A DNA stretch of 64,000 nucleotides from Gammaproteobacteria bacterium (GCA_017577615.1 PKRE01000007.1:62001-126000), one strand, 5' to 3'; positions 1 through 8,838 are shown, counted from the first letter of the stretch. The notes: a model not told the origin generated them from the sequence alone. Numbers and translations: made by a program.

Positions 1-1019
1 TCAAGGCGCACGAGATTCAAGGAGTCCTGGCGCTCGAGAACGCGTTCAACAAGGTTGGCCTGGACCACGTCATCCTGGTCAAAGTCGCATCGACCGCCGT
101 GGTCGCGCAGATGCTCGGGCTATCGCGCGACGAGATCATCAATGCGCTGTCGCATGCATGGGTCGACGGCCACAGCCTGCGCACCTACCGGCATGCGCCG
201 AACACCGGATCGCGTAAGAGCTGGGCTGCGGGCGATGCCACGAGCCGTGCAGTACGCCTCGCGCTGATCGCAGCGACCGGCGAGATGGGATATCCGTCCG
301 TTCTCACGGCGAAGACTTGGGGCTTCTACGACGTGCTGTTCAAAGGCCAGGCGTTCAAGTTCCAACGCCCCTACGGCTCGTACGTGATGGAGAACGTGCT
401 GTTCAAGATCTCCTTCCCGGCGGAGTTCCATGCGCAGACTGCCGTGGAAGCCGCGTTCGAAGCGAGAAAGCGTCTGCTCGCCGAGGGCTACACGATCGAC
501 GACATCGCACGCATCACCGTGCGCACCCACGAGGCGTGCATTCGCATCATCGACAAGAAGGGCCCGCTCTCCAATCCGGCCGATCGCGATCACTGCGTGC
601 AGTACATGATCGCCGTGCCGCTGATCTTCGGACGCTTGACGGCGGCGGACTACGAGGACGACGTCGCCAGCGATCCGCGCATCGATGCGCTGCGTGAGAA
701 GATCGAGTGCTTCGAGGATCCGCAGTTCACCAAGGACTATCACGATCCGGACAAGCGCTCCATCGCCAACGGTCTGACGGTGCACCTGAAGGATGGGCGC
801 AAGCTCGATGAGATCGTGATCGAGTACCCCGTCGGCCACAAGCGGCGTCGCAACGAAGGCATCCCGTTGCTGATGCAGAAGTTCGAGCGCAATCTCGCAC
901 GGCGCTTCGCCGAGAAGCAGCGCAATGCGATCCTGGCTGTATCGAAAGATCGCGCCACGCTCGAGGAAATTCCGGTCAACGAGTACGTCGACCTGTATAC
1001 ACCCGATTACACACCGTAA
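1..1019 (+). CDS. prpD: MmgE/PrpD family 2-methylcitrate dehydratase, C-terminal part (5' end outside window)
   Basis: The reading frame is open from the first bases and ends with TAA at 1017-1019, so only about the last 338 residues are present. The protein resembles PrpD, which dehydrates 2-methylcitrate to 2-methylaconitate in cytosolic propionate catabolism. Family-like stretches include MLGLSRDEIINALSHAW and a SRKSWAAGDATSRAVRLAL segment. The stop lies five bases before the start of prpB, so the two are almost certainly one transcript, and prpC probably lies upstream. The first GTG/ATG codons inside the window are internal and are not the real start. The MmgE/PrpD family also contains other dehydratases, but the prpB neighbour makes the methylcitrate role likely. 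Confidence 0.9.
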   Translation, partial: KAHEIQGVLALENAFNKVGLDHVILVKVASTAVVAQMLGLSRDEIINALSHAWVDGHSLRTYRHAPNTGSRKSWAAGDATSRAVRLALIAATGEMGYPSVLTAKTWGFYDVLFKGQAFKFQRPYGSYVMENVLFKISFPAEFHAQTAVEAAFEARKRLLAEGYTIDDIARITVRTHEACIRIIDKKGPLSNPADRDHCVQYMIAVPLIFGRLTAADYEDDVASDPRIDALREKIECFEDPQFTKDYHDPDKRSIANGLTVHLKDGRKLDEIVIEYPVGHKRRRNEGIPLLMQKFERNLARRFAEKQRNAILAVSKDRATLEEIPVNEYVDLYTPDYTP

Positions 1020-1024
1020 GAACC

Positions 1025-1936
1025 ATGACCTACCTTGTCGCAGACGACCTACCGCGCGAGCCAGCAGGCGAGCGTTTCGCCAAGCTCCTCGAGCGGCCGA
1101 CAATCCTGCAGATGCCGGGGGCCTACAACGGCCTCTCGGCGCTGCAAGCCAAGCGCCTCGGCTTCGAAGCGCTGTATCTATCCGGCGCGGCCATGAGCGC
1201 GTCGATGGGCTTACCCGACCTCGGCATCATCACCGTCGATGAAGTCTGCTTCTTCATCCGACAGGTGGCCCGTGCCAGCGGCTTGCCGGTACTCGTCGAC
1301 GGTGACACGGGCTACGGCGAAGCGCTCAATGTCATGCACATGGTGCGCTCGTTCGAGGATGCCGGTGCCGCCGCCGTGCACATCGAGGATCAGGTGCTGC
1401 CCAAGAAGTGTGGACACCTGAACGACAAGCGTCTGGTGGCGCCGGAGGAAATGGCGGCCAAGATCGCGGCGGCCGTGCGTGCGCGTCGTCACTTGCGCAT
1501 CATCGCGCGCACTGACGCCGCAGCAAGCGAAGGTCTCGATGGTGCCGTGGCGCGTGCCAAGCTGTATCTGCAGGCGGGCGCCGATGCCATCTTCCCCGAG
1601 GCGCTGACAAGCGCCGAGATGTTCCGCGAGTTCGCCCGCCGCGTCCAAGCACCGTTGCTCGCGAACATGACAGAGTTCGGACGCACGCCACAGATGACTG
1701 CGAAAGAGTTCGAAGAGATGGGATATCGCATGATCATCTGGCCCGTCAGCGCGCTGCGCGTCGCCGCCAAGGCGCACGAGAAGCTCTACAGGGTGTTGAA
1801 GAGCGAGGGCTCGGCAAAGAGCATGCTGCCGCACATGCAAACGCGGCAAGAGCTCTACGAGACCATCGACTATGCGGGCTACGAGGCCTTGGATGCGTCG
1901 ATCGTTCGCAGCACCTTGCCGACCGAAGGAAAGTGA
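1025..1936 (+). CDS. prpB: Methylisocitrate lyase
   Basis: The 303-residue product has the PrpB/isocitrate lyase-like barrel: the VDGDTGYGEA segment (Mg2+-binding Asp region) and the catalytic KKCGH loop near residue 128. PrpB splits 2-methylisocitrate into pyruvate and succinate, the last step of the methylcitrate cycle. The length matches the family (about 295 residues). It starts with ATG five bases after prpD stops, so it is the second gene of a prpD-prpB operon. A strong intrinsic terminator follows at 1981-2030. Oxaloacetate or phosphonopyruvate hydrolases share the fold, but KKCGH plus the prpD neighbour make PrpB the best call. Confidence 0.95.
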   Translation: MTYLVADDLPREPAGERFAKLLERPTILQMPGAYNGLSALQAKRLGFEALYLSGAAMSASMGLPDLGIITVDEVCFFIRQVARASGLPVLVDGDTGYGEALNVMHMVRSFEDAGAAAVHIEDQVLPKKCGHLNDKRLVAPEEMAAKIAAAVRARRHLRIIARTDAAASEGLDGAVARAKLYLQAGADAIFPEALTSAEMFREFARRVQAPLLANMTEFGRTPQMTAKEFEEMGYRMIIWPVSALRVAAKAHEKLYRVLKSEGSAKSMLPHMQTRQELYETIDYAGYEALDASIVRSTLPTEGK

Positions 1937-1980
1937 CGTTCCGACCGCGGGGCAGCGCGCACGATCGGCCTAGACGCCCC

Positions 1981-2030
1981 ACACCAGTGTCGAGCTGTCG
2001 ATGCGACAGCTCGACGCTGGTGTCTTTTTT
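1981..2030 (+). terminator. Rho-independent terminator after prpB
   Basis: A 20-bp stem (1981-2000 with 2004-2023, one G-T wobble) closes a three-base ATG loop, and six T residues follow at 2025-2030. It ends the prpD-prpB transcript 45 bases after the stop and separates it from the VOC-like gene at 2054. Confidence 0.93.
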
Positions 2031-2053
2031 CTTGGATCCAACGGAGGATCTTC

Positions 2054-3148
2054 ATGTCGTCAGACCGGCTCACTGAGATCGCAACGAAGGTTCTATCCAC
2101 GACGCCAACGAGACGGGACTTGCTGAAAGCGACAGCGTGCGTGCTGCTCACGGCACCGGTCGCGACGTGGAGCTCGCGGCGCGCGCTCGCCGCGGATCTT
2201 GATGCGGTGATCGGCCCGTGGGGCGATCCCGCGACACTGGTCACGGCGATCGGCGCGGGCACCCTCGCCGCCGCGAGCGTCGCCGAGACCGTCGAGGCGT
2301 ATCGCAAGGGCTTTGGCTACGTTGAGCACTATCGCGGCCATGTCCCGAGAGAGATGGCCGAGTTCTGGGGCGTGCCGGCAATGGCCGGTCGGGCTGTGTC
2401 CGTGATGGGGCCGCCGGGCTATCAACGCGGCCTGATTCGCATCGTCGAGCTCGGCAAGGACTTTCAGGAAGTGTCCTATCCGGACACGCTCGGGTGGATT
2501 GCGCTCGAGATACTCGTTCGTTCGCCGGACGATCTCGTCAACGAGCTCAAGGGGCTGCCGTTCGTGCACACCGGCGGTCCGAACACTGCCAACGATCAAG
2601 AAGGCAAGCCGCTCTACCGTGCCGCACAGTTCAAAGGTCCCTCGGGCGAGCCGCTCTTCATGACGCGGCATATGCAGCTCGAGCCATTGATGGCCGGCTC
2701 TCGCAACAACGTCGGCCCGCTCTTCATCCAGACGTTCTCGACCACGTCGTATCAGGACGCGCTCAATTTCTATCTTAAGGAATTGAAGCTGAAGATGCGC
2801 ATCGAGTGGCAATCGCCCAGGACCGATCTCGTCAAAGCACTGGGCCTCAAGGGCGACGCCCGCTACAAGTCCGCTGCGGTCAGAACACCTGACTACTGCG
2901 CGCTGCAGATCGACGAGTATCCCAAGGAAGCGCCGCAGCGGCCCGCTGTGCCCGGCTGCTTCGCACCCGGCGTGAGCATGTGCACGCTCACCACGCGCAA
3001 TCTCGATGCCGTGAAAGCAGCACTGCAGACTGCAGGCATCGCATTTAAGGAGATCGAGGCGAACACCTGTCCGCCGTTCCCGCATGCACGTGCGGTGTCG
3101 TTCGTCGGGAAGGGAGGCGAGCGCGTCGAGATCGTCGAGACGAGATGA
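2054..3148 (+). CDS. Tat-exported VOC (glyoxalase-fold) family protein
   Basis: 364 residues. The N-terminus carries a twin-arginine signal: TRRDLLK at residues 19-25 followed by a hydrophobic stretch ending near ALAAD, so the mature protein is predicted to be periplasmic and exported folded. The rest looks like two tandem betaalphabetabetabeta modules of the vicinal-oxygen-chelate type (about residues 65-185 and 215-364), with the C-terminal block GVSMCTLTTRNLDAVKAAL and RAVSFVGKGGERVEIVET typical of such repeats. Substrate unknown. The gene has GGAGG upstream of its ATG and follows the prpB terminator, so it is probably transcribed separately. The VOC assignment rests on general pattern, not a catalytic signature. 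Confidence 0.75.
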   Translation: MSSDRLTEIATKVLSTTPTRRDLLKATACVLLTAPVATWSSRRALAADLDAVIGPWGDPATLVTAIGAGTLAAASVAETVEAYRKGFGYVEHYRGHVPREMAEFWGVPAMAGRAVSVMGPPGYQRGLIRIVELGKDFQEVSYPDTLGWIALEILVRSPDDLVNELKGLPFVHTGGPNTANDQEGKPLYRAAQFKGPSGEPLFMTRHMQLEPLMAGSRNNVGPLFIQTFSTTSYQDALNFYLKELKLKMRIEWQSPRTDLVKALGLKGDARYKSAAVRTPDYCALQIDEYPKEAPQRPAVPGCFAPGVSMCTLTTRNLDAVKAALQTAGIAFKEIEANTCPPFPHARAVSFVGKGGERVEIVETR

Positions 3149-3154
3149 TTGTGT

Positions 3155-3390
3155 GAGGCTGTAAGCTGTGGACTGTAGGCTGGGGTTGGCGCGCTGAAGA
3201 GCGCGATCGCGCCGGCCTACAGCCTGCGGTCCACGAGCAGCTCGAACCCCCGACGCTGATAACGCCGCCGCCCATGAAGCGGTATCGGCGCTGACGACTG
3301 AGTCGATCGGTGAGCGAACGGCATGGAGCTTCGCGCGCGGCTCCTACAGCCTCCCGCCTACAGCCCAGAGCCCAGAGCCTACAGCTTACA
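3155..3390. repeat. Intergenic cluster of CTGTAGG/CCTACAG heptad repeats and an imperfect hairpin
   Basis: The gap holds copies of the genome's dispersed heptad: CTGTAGG-type units at 3155-3184 and CCTACAG-type units at 3217-3230 and 3347-3388. The first two sets face each other, so 3168-3186 and 3214-3233 form a long imperfect inverted repeat ending in GTGGAC/GTCCAC. No protein-coding signal is seen. The structure could help end transcription from both sides. Confidence 0.7.
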
Positions 3391-3951
3391 CACCACCTCA
3401 AAGTGCTCCACCGTCACGGGCATGTCTTCCGTCGGCTGCTTGCCGAGCGGCTTCAAGCCATTGGTGAAGAAATTCCAGTGAATCCTTCGCCACGCCTCGA
3501 CAGTGCGTGCACCTGGACCTTCGAAACGGGCGTCCTCCTCGGTGACTTCCGAAAACGCCAATGTCTTCACCTGCGTCGTGCGTAGCAGCACCTCCGGACG
3601 GCCATCGAAATCCGTGACGACCGTATAGCCGCCCACGACCGGCGTACGGTTGGGGTCGTCCTGATACAGCCATGGCGTTGTGAACGTCACCGTTTTCTCG
3701 CCGCTCAGAATCAAGTCCAACAGTCTGCGTGCAGTGGCTGCATCGGAACCGAAATAACGCACCCGGTAGAAATCAGGCTTCGACAAGCCGGCGACCTTCT
3801 GCGTGCACGTGCGCCAGAACGCTTCAATCTCCGGCGTCGCATCGCGCGCATGCGCCGCGCTTGTTACCAACGCGAGCGCGAGCAGCAGGACGGACGCGCG
3901 CGCTCGCGACGGGTGTTCTTGCCGTTCGACTGCTGCAGCACGCTGAGTCAT
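3379..3951 (-). CDS. Exported ASCH-domain protein
   Basis: 190 residues from the ATG at 3951, which has GGAG about seven bases upstream. A longer frame begins at 4044, but the hydrophobic signal sequence ASVLLLALALVTSAAHA sits correctly only from 3951. The mature part resembles an ASCH domain (PUA-like beta barrel): a LLDLILSGEKTVTF segment, a central VVGGYTVVTDFDGRPEVLLRTT strand region, FSEVTEEDARFEG and a final VEHFEVV strand. ASCH proteins are usually cytosolic and suspected to bind RNA or nucleotides, so an export signal is unusual. The natural ligand is unknown. Confidence 0.82.
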   Translation of the reverse strand: MTQRAAAVERQEHPSRARASVLLLALALVTSAAHARDATPEIEAFWRTCTQKVAGLSKPDFYRVRYFGSDAATARRLLDLILSGEKTVTFTTPWLYQDDPNRTPVVGGYTVVTDFDGRPEVLLRTTQVKTLAFSEVTEEDARFEGPGARTVEAWRRIHWNFFTNGLKPLGKQPTEDMPVTVEHFEVVCKL

Positions 3952-4072
3952 ATGCCACTCCAAGTAAGAGTTCTCAGGTTTCGACACCGCGCCCGGAATA
4001 CGGCAGGCGCCGCAGCCAAGCGTGCTCGCTCGAGCGCCTGACACCTCGCTCGCCTGCCATGGATGCGTTCCG

Positions 4073-5431
4073 TCAGTAACGCGGCAAGTACTTGCCGTGA
4101 CCGGCCGGCCCGACGATCTTGCCGTCCTGCATCACCGGCACACCGCGCACGATCGTCATGCTCGGCCATCCCTTGAGCTTCTGACCTTCGTAGAGGCTGT
4201 AATCCGAGTACGAGCCGAGCTCCTCCGGGCGCACCTCACGCTCGAGATTCGGATCGACGATGGTGATGTCTGCATCCATGCCGACACGCAGATCGCCCTT
4301 CTTCGAATCGAGCGCGAAGATCTTCGCCGGCGCGCTCGTCAGCAACTGGGCGATGCGCTGAATGGACAGACGGCCCCGATGGTAGCCTTCGTGCATCAAC
4401 ACGGGCAGGATCGTCGCGGTACCTGGGAAGCCCTGCGAAGCCTGCCAGATGCCCTTCTCCTTGGTGGCACGCTTACGCGGCACGTGATCCGAAGCGACCA
4501 CATCGATGGTGCCATCAGCGAGTCCCTCCCACAGCGCATCGACGTCCTCTTGCGCACGGAACGGCGGGTTTGCCTTGCCGATCGATCCAATGTCCGCATC
4601 CATCGTGTGCGTCAGATAGTGAGGACAGGTCTCGACGTAGATGCGGTTGTACCGCTCGCGCCAGCGCCGCACCTCATCGAGCGCCATGCGCGATGACAGA
4701 TGCGGGATATAGATCGTGGCGCCATGATGCTCGGCGAAGTACATTGCCCGCACGACGTTCTCGGCTTCGGTGAACGGCGGCTTGGACAGGCTCCAATCGC
4801 GCAGCGTCGATTTGCCCCCAGCCTGCATCTCGCGTCGGATGCGATTGACCAGCTCGATGTTCTCCGTGTGCAGCACCACGGTCACGTTACCGATGCGCGC
4901 GGCCTCTTGGAGCAACGCATACAAGTAACCGTCGTCCGTGCCATCGAGACCCAGGTAGCGGCCTTCTTCGCCCTTGAAGTTCATGAAATACTTGAAGGAA
5001 CGCACGCCGTATTTGCGCACGTAGCTTTCCAGGCCGCGGATGTGATCTTCGCTCGCGGTGCTGAAGTGGAACGCAAAATCGACGTGAGCCCGCGGCGTCG
5101 CATGCTGGATCTCGCGCTCGAACACACCGCCGTAGTCTTCGTTGTTCAGGAAGTACCCGATCACCGTCGAGAAACCGCCTTGCGCGGCGTAAATCGTCTC
5201 GGTCGTGTACTCGGTGACCGGCTCGGCGAACCCGAAATGGATGTGCGCATCGATGAGCCCGGGGAAGACGTACTTACCGCTCGCGTCGAGCGTCTGCGCC
5301 GCGAGCGACTGGGCGATGCCTCTCTGAAGGATGGCTGCGATGCGACCATCCTTCACCGCGATGTCGACCTCGGATAACCCTGATTCGGGAAAGACTACGG
5401 TGCCATTGACGATAGCCAGATCGAATTTCAT
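4073..5431 (-). CDS. Dihydroorotase/hydantoinase-type cyclic amidohydrolase
   Basis: 452 residues with the binuclear-metal signature of cyclic amidohydrolases: HIH at 63-65, a candidate carboxylated Lys in SFKYFM (147), His188 in LHTEN, His244 in PHLSS and Asp315 in ASDHVPR. It should hydrolyse a cyclic amide such as a hydantoin, dihydropyrimidine or allantoin, probably with zinc. The length fits hydantoinases and allantoinases better than PyrC. The ATG overlaps the stop of the upstream COG0523 GTPase (TAATG), so the two are translationally coupled. The exact substrate cannot be read from the sequence, and no pyrimidine or purine pathway gene is adjacent. Confidence 0.9.
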   Translation of the reverse strand: MKFDLAIVNGTVVFPESGLSEVDIAVKDGRIAAILQRGIAQSLAAQTLDASGKYVFPGLIDAHIHFGFAEPVTEYTTETIYAAQGGFSTVIGYFLNNEDYGGVFEREIQHATPRAHVDFAFHFSTASEDHIRGLESYVRKYGVRSFKYFMNFKGEEGRYLGLDGTDDGYLYALLQEAARIGNVTVVLHTENIELVNRIRREMQAGGKSTLRDWSLSKPPFTEAENVVRAMYFAEHHGATIYIPHLSSRMALDEVRRWRERYNRIYVETCPHYLTHTMDADIGSIGKANPPFRAQEDVDALWEGLADGTIDVVASDHVPRKRATKEKGIWQASQGFPGTATILPVLMHEGYHRGRLSIQRIAQLLTSAPAKIFALDSKKGDLRVGMDADITIVDPNLEREVRPEELGSYSDYSLYEGQKLKGWPSMTIVRGVPVMQDGKIVGPAGHGKYLPRY

Positions 5432-6474
5432 TACGGAACATTCCTCGACAGCAGTTCGTGAATCGACGCGGGCGGATACGTGCCCGGCTCAGCGAATAGC
5501 GCCGCGAAGCTTGCCTCCACCCATTCTTTCGGCATGCCCTGCGTGATGCAGACGATGCGCGTGCGACGATCGTCGGAAGGCCAGGCGGGCAAGCGCGTTG
5601 GCGCAGCGAAGACAGTTTGCACCCCTTGAACCAGTACCGGCACGTCGAGCCCGTGGATACGCACGAGCCCTTTGCAGCGTAGCAGCTTCGCGCCGAACTC
5701 CTTGCGCACCAGATCGGTCCAGCCGGCGAGCCCGGCCCAATGGAGCGCACGATCGGTGACGAATGAAGTCGAGCGCACCGAATCGTCGTGACGGTCCGAG
5801 CTTGCCGGCTCGAGTGTCGTGTCGGGTTCACGCAAGAAGGCTTGCGTGCGCGCGGCAGGATCCAGCAGCACGCGCTCCACATCGAACGACGGATGCGGCG
5901 AGAGATGAACGCTCGAGTGGGGATTGAGCGCCGCGATCGCCCGTTCGACCTGCTTCAGCGCTTCGGCGGACGCGACGTCCGCCTTCGTGATCACGATGCG
6001 ATCGGCGAGCGCAACCTGCTTGACGGGCTCGCGCTGCGTTTCCAGCTGGCGCACCCCGAAAACGGCGTCGACCGTCGTCACGAGCGCAGAAAGCTCGAAA
6101 TAGTGCGACACGAAGCTGTCGCGCAGGAGCACCTGCATCAAAGGTGCTGGATCCGCAAGCCCCGTCGTCTCGACGATGACGCGCGAGAACGGCGGCACCT
6201 CCGCTCGCGCGCGCCGATGATACAGATCGGCGAGCGTTTCCTTCAGCGAGTCGAGCACGACACAGCAAAGGCAGCCGGAATCGAGCACGACAACGTTATC
6301 ACTGGAGCTCGTCACCAGCAGATGATCGAGCGCGATGTCGCCGAACTCATTGACGACCACTGCCGTGTCGCGCAGGTTGGGATTGCGCAAGAGCGCGTTG
6401 ATCAGCGTGGTCTTGCCACTGCCCAAGAAGCCCGTCAGGACAGTAATCGGTATGCGGTGCAGGGGATCCCCCAT
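5431..6474 (-). CDS. COG0523 (CobW/ZNG1-type) metal-chaperone GTPase
   Basis: 347 residues. Walker A GFLGSGKTT is at 15-23, the family's metal-binding CLCC (CxCC) at 68-71, a Walker B-like VIVETTGLADPAP follows near 110, and a TKAD guanine-specificity motif lies near 165. The C-terminal CobW_C domain spans roughly 240-340. Family members use GTP to deliver zinc, cobalt or another metal to a client enzyme. Its stop overlaps the start of the downstream metal-dependent amidohydrolase, which makes that enzyme the obvious client candidate (inference). No Zur-like operator was found upstream by eye. Confidence 0.92.
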   Translation of the reverse strand: MGDPLHRIPITVLTGFLGSGKTTLINALLRNPNLRDTAVVVNEFGDIALDHLLVTSSSDNVVVLDSGCLCCVVLDSLKETLADLYHRRARAEVPPFSRVIVETTGLADPAPLMQVLLRDSFVSHYFELSALVTTVDAVFGVRQLETQREPVKQVALADRIVITKADVASAEALKQVERAIAALNPHSSVHLSPHPSFDVERVLLDPAARTQAFLREPDTTLEPASSDRHDDSVRSTSFVTDRALHWAGLAGWTDLVRKEFGAKLLRCKGLVRIHGLDVPVLVQGVQTVFAAPTRLPAWPSDDRRTRIVCITQGMPKEWVEASFAALFAEPGTYPPASIHELLSRNVP

Positions 6475-6664
6475 CGTTTCCGACGCAGCAGGCGTGCAGA
6501 TACGTGCCAGTAGTGCTGCAGTATACCGAGGCTACGAGCTCCGTGCGGCAGGAATCGTGTTGAGACTGGGCTCTGGCGCTGGGCTCCGGTTGAACAAGGA
6601 AATGGGAAGTTGGGAAGAATCTCGCGGGGCGTCGCACACCCGCTGAGCCTACAGCCTACGGCCC

Positions 6665-6702
6665 AAAAGAAAAGCCTCCCGCGCGTTACCGCGCGAGAGG
6701 CT
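6665..6702 (-). terminator. Intrinsic terminator of the flagellin gene
   Basis: On the minus strand a 13-bp stem with one mismatch (6690-6702 with 6673-6685) and a four-base loop is followed by a T-rich run (6672-6665). It lies 16 bases after the flagellin stop. Confidence 0.9.
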
Positions 6703-6717
6703 GCGCTAGTCACTCGG

Positions 6718-7596
6718 TCAATGCATCAGTGCCACGACGAGCTGCGACAAGGCGCTGCTCTGCTTGAGCGCCGCCGTGCCAGCCTGCAGCAGCAGCTGCT
6801 TGGAGGTCGCGTTCGCCGTCTCCTGAGCATAGTCCACGTCCATGATCCGGCCCCGCGAGGCCTTCGTGTTCATGATCATGTTGCCCAGGTTGTTGTACAC
6901 GTGCTCCAAACGGTTGGATGCCGCACCTAGCTCAGCACGCATCTTGCCAACCGCGGCAATCGCGTTGTTGATAGTCTCGATAATCGCGTTGGTGCCGGTG
7001 GTCAGCTCTGTATTTGCGCCCGCCTCAGCGCGGTACATCGCACTTACGTCAGCCAAAGCATCCGCGAGATCCGCGAGGCTCTGCCCTGTGTCAACCTGCA
7101 TGGTTTCCGCGGCGCTGGCGCCGATCTGGAACGTGATTGCACTCGACAGCAAGCCGCCACTGCCGTCAGTGGTCGTGCCGTCGCTGAACAGCGTCTGACC
7201 GCCGAACGACGAGGTTCTGATGATGTTGGCGAGCTCCAGGCCGAGCGCATCGTACTCAGCCTGTAGAGCGGCTTTGTCGGCAGCCGTCGTGGATGCGTTG
7301 AAGGCTTCCGTCGCCAGGTCCTTCATACGCAGCAGCACGTTCGTCAGCTCCGTGAACGCACCCTCGGCCGTCTGCATCATCGAGATACCATTCTGGGTGT
7401 TCTTCTGCGCCACCGCCATGCCGCGCGCCTGCGCTTCCAAACGCACCGCAATCTGCAAGCCGGCAGCATCGTCCATCGCGGAGTTGACACGATAGCCCGT
7501 GCCCAGCCGCGTCAACGACGTCGTCAACGCCTTGTTCGTGAAACCGACAGCATTCTGCGTGGAAAGCGCTGCCGCATTAGTGTGAAGACTCAGCAT
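6718..7596 (-). CDS. Flagellin, isolated gene
   Basis: 292 residues from the ATG at 7596, preceded by a perfect AGGAGG eight bases upstream; an in-frame extension to 7665 lacks these features. The ends carry the conserved flagellin D0/D1 regions: MLSLHTNAAALSTQNAV at the start, then LGTGYRVNSAMDDAAGLQIA, and near the end SRGRIMDVDYAQETA followed by LLLQAGTAALKQ. The variable centre is short (about 140-195), so the filament subunit is small. No other flagellar gene lies nearby: the neighbours are a GTPase and a cation antiporter. It could be an extra or lateral-type flagellin. I found no convincing sigma-28 promoter. Confidence 0.95.
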   Translation of the reverse strand: MLSLHTNAAALSTQNAVGFTNKALTTSLTRLGTGYRVNSAMDDAAGLQIAVRLEAQARGMAVAQKNTQNGISMMQTAEGAFTELTNVLLRMKDLATEAFNASTTAADKAALQAEYDALGLELANIIRTSSFGGQTLFSDGTTTDGSGGLLSSAITFQIGASAAETMQVDTGQSLADLADALADVSAMYRAEAGANTELTTGTNAIIETINNAIAAVGKMRAELGAASNRLEHVYNNLGNMIMNTKASRGRIMDVDYAQETANATSKQLLLQAGTAALKQSSALSQLVVALMH

Positions 7597-7723
7597 AAAC
7601 GAAATCCTCCTGTTGATCGGCGATAGCGTGAATCCTGCTACCCTCGACAACAGCAGGCGACGCATCGACGACCGGACTTAAACGCCGTCGGCGATACGAG
7701 CGAAACTGTGCGCTGGATCACAT

Positions 7724-7760
7724 GAAGGCTGTAGGCTCTAGGCTGTAGGCGGCGGGCGTT
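7724..7760. repeat. CTGTAGG heptad repeat
   Basis: Two GGCTGTAGGC copies separated by a TCTAGGC variant lie in the gap upstream of the flagellin gene. They belong to the dispersed intergenic family also seen at 3155, 26065, 39279, 40684 and elsewhere. Confidence 0.75.
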
Positions 7761-7836
7761 AGGGGGATCAGCGGCAGGACGCACGCGGGTTCTTCCCTAT
7801 ATATCCCTTATTGGGAATTCCCGACTCCGTGCGAAG

Positions 7837-8838
7837 TCACGCTGCACTGGAAGCAGCCACGATTGCGGCGACTACGCCGATATACAGCACATACAATGCA
7901 ATCAGAACCGCCCCTTCACGCGGGCTCACGCGGCGGTACGTCAGAAGCATCGCCACAAAGAGGGCCATCAGCACCAAGAGCGCAGGAAAGCTGAACAGCT
8001 GCGTGAGCCGATCCATGCGCACGTCGCTCACCGCAGCAGCAGCGCCCACGACCAAGCTCAGATTGGCAATATTCGCCCCGAGCACATTGCCGACCGCGAG
8101 ATCGCCTGCCGCCTTGCGCGATGACGTGATCGCCGTGACCAGCTCCGGTATCGAAGTGCCAACCGCCACGATGGTCAAACCAATGATGATGGACGACACC
8201 CCCAAGCTCGTCGCGACGCCGACTGCCCCGGCGACCAGCAAGCGACTCCCGATGATCAAGAGCGCCGCGCTAAGCAGAAACTGGGCCACTATGCCGCCGG
8301 TCGTTCGGAGCCAGGCTCCGCTTGCAGTAGCGCTCTCCAGCTCGAGCTCCCTCGCGTCCGTCGCCTCCATCAGCGGTTGCGAGCTTCGTTTTCGCCAGTG
8401 TTGCCAGAAATCCCATGCAAAGTAGCCGACTCCCGCCAACAGCAGCACAGCACCCTGCCAGCGCACCAGCGCCAGATCCCGCGTCATTACGAACAGCAGC
8501 ACCGCGAGCCCAAACATCGTGAACAAAGCTACGCGCAGAGTTGGGACGTGCACATCCACGCGTCGAATCACCGCTGTCACCCCGAGGATTAGTCCCAAGT
8601 TGCACATGCAAGATCCTATTGCATTGCCAACCGCAAGACCCGCCTCGTCTTCCAGACCGGCGACGACCGACACGACTATCTCCGGCATCGTCGTCGCCAG
8701 ACTGACCAGCGTTGTGCCAATAACGAGACGCGGCATGCGCAAGTGTTCCGCCAGGCGAATGGCCGCCGCGACAAACGAGTCGCCGCCTTTGACGATCAGC
8801 ACCAATCCGCCTAGGAGTATCAGTAGATGGAGATACAT
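7837..8838 (-). CDS. CaCA-family sodium/calcium (cation) antiporter
   Basis: 333 residues and about ten hydrophobic segments. The two inverted alpha repeats that form the ion path are clear: GTTLVSLATTMPE followed by AVGNAIGS near 42-78, and GLTIVAVGTSIPE followed by AVGNVLGANIAN near 215-255. This is the YrbG/CaxA type of inner-membrane exchanger, which moves Ca2+ or another cation against Na+ or H+. A charged cytoplasmic loop (about 135-170) joins the two halves. The ATG at 8838 has no strong ribosome binding site. It is not obviously in an operon with the flagellin downstream. Confidence 0.92.
   Translation of the reverse strand: MYLHLLILLGGLVLIVKGGDSFVAAAIRLAEHLRMPRLVIGTTLVSLATTMPEIVVSVVAGLEDEAGLAVGNAIGSCMCNLGLILGVTAVIRRVDVHVPTLRVALFTMFGLAVLLFVMTRDLALVRWQGAVLLLAGVGYFAWDFWQHWRKRSSQPLMEATDARELELESATASGAWLRTTGGIVAQFLLSAALLIIGSRLLVAGAVGVATSLGVSSIIIGLTIVAVGTSIPELVTAITSSRKAAGDLAVGNVLGANIANLSLVVGAAAAVSDVRMDRLTQLFSFPALLVLMALFVAMLLTYRRVSPREGAVLIALYVLYIGVVAAIVAASSAA

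Noticed and set aside
7600..7700. Sigma-28 promoter for flagellin
   Set aside because: A GCCGATCA match exists but it touches the ribosome site and its -35 partner is poor.
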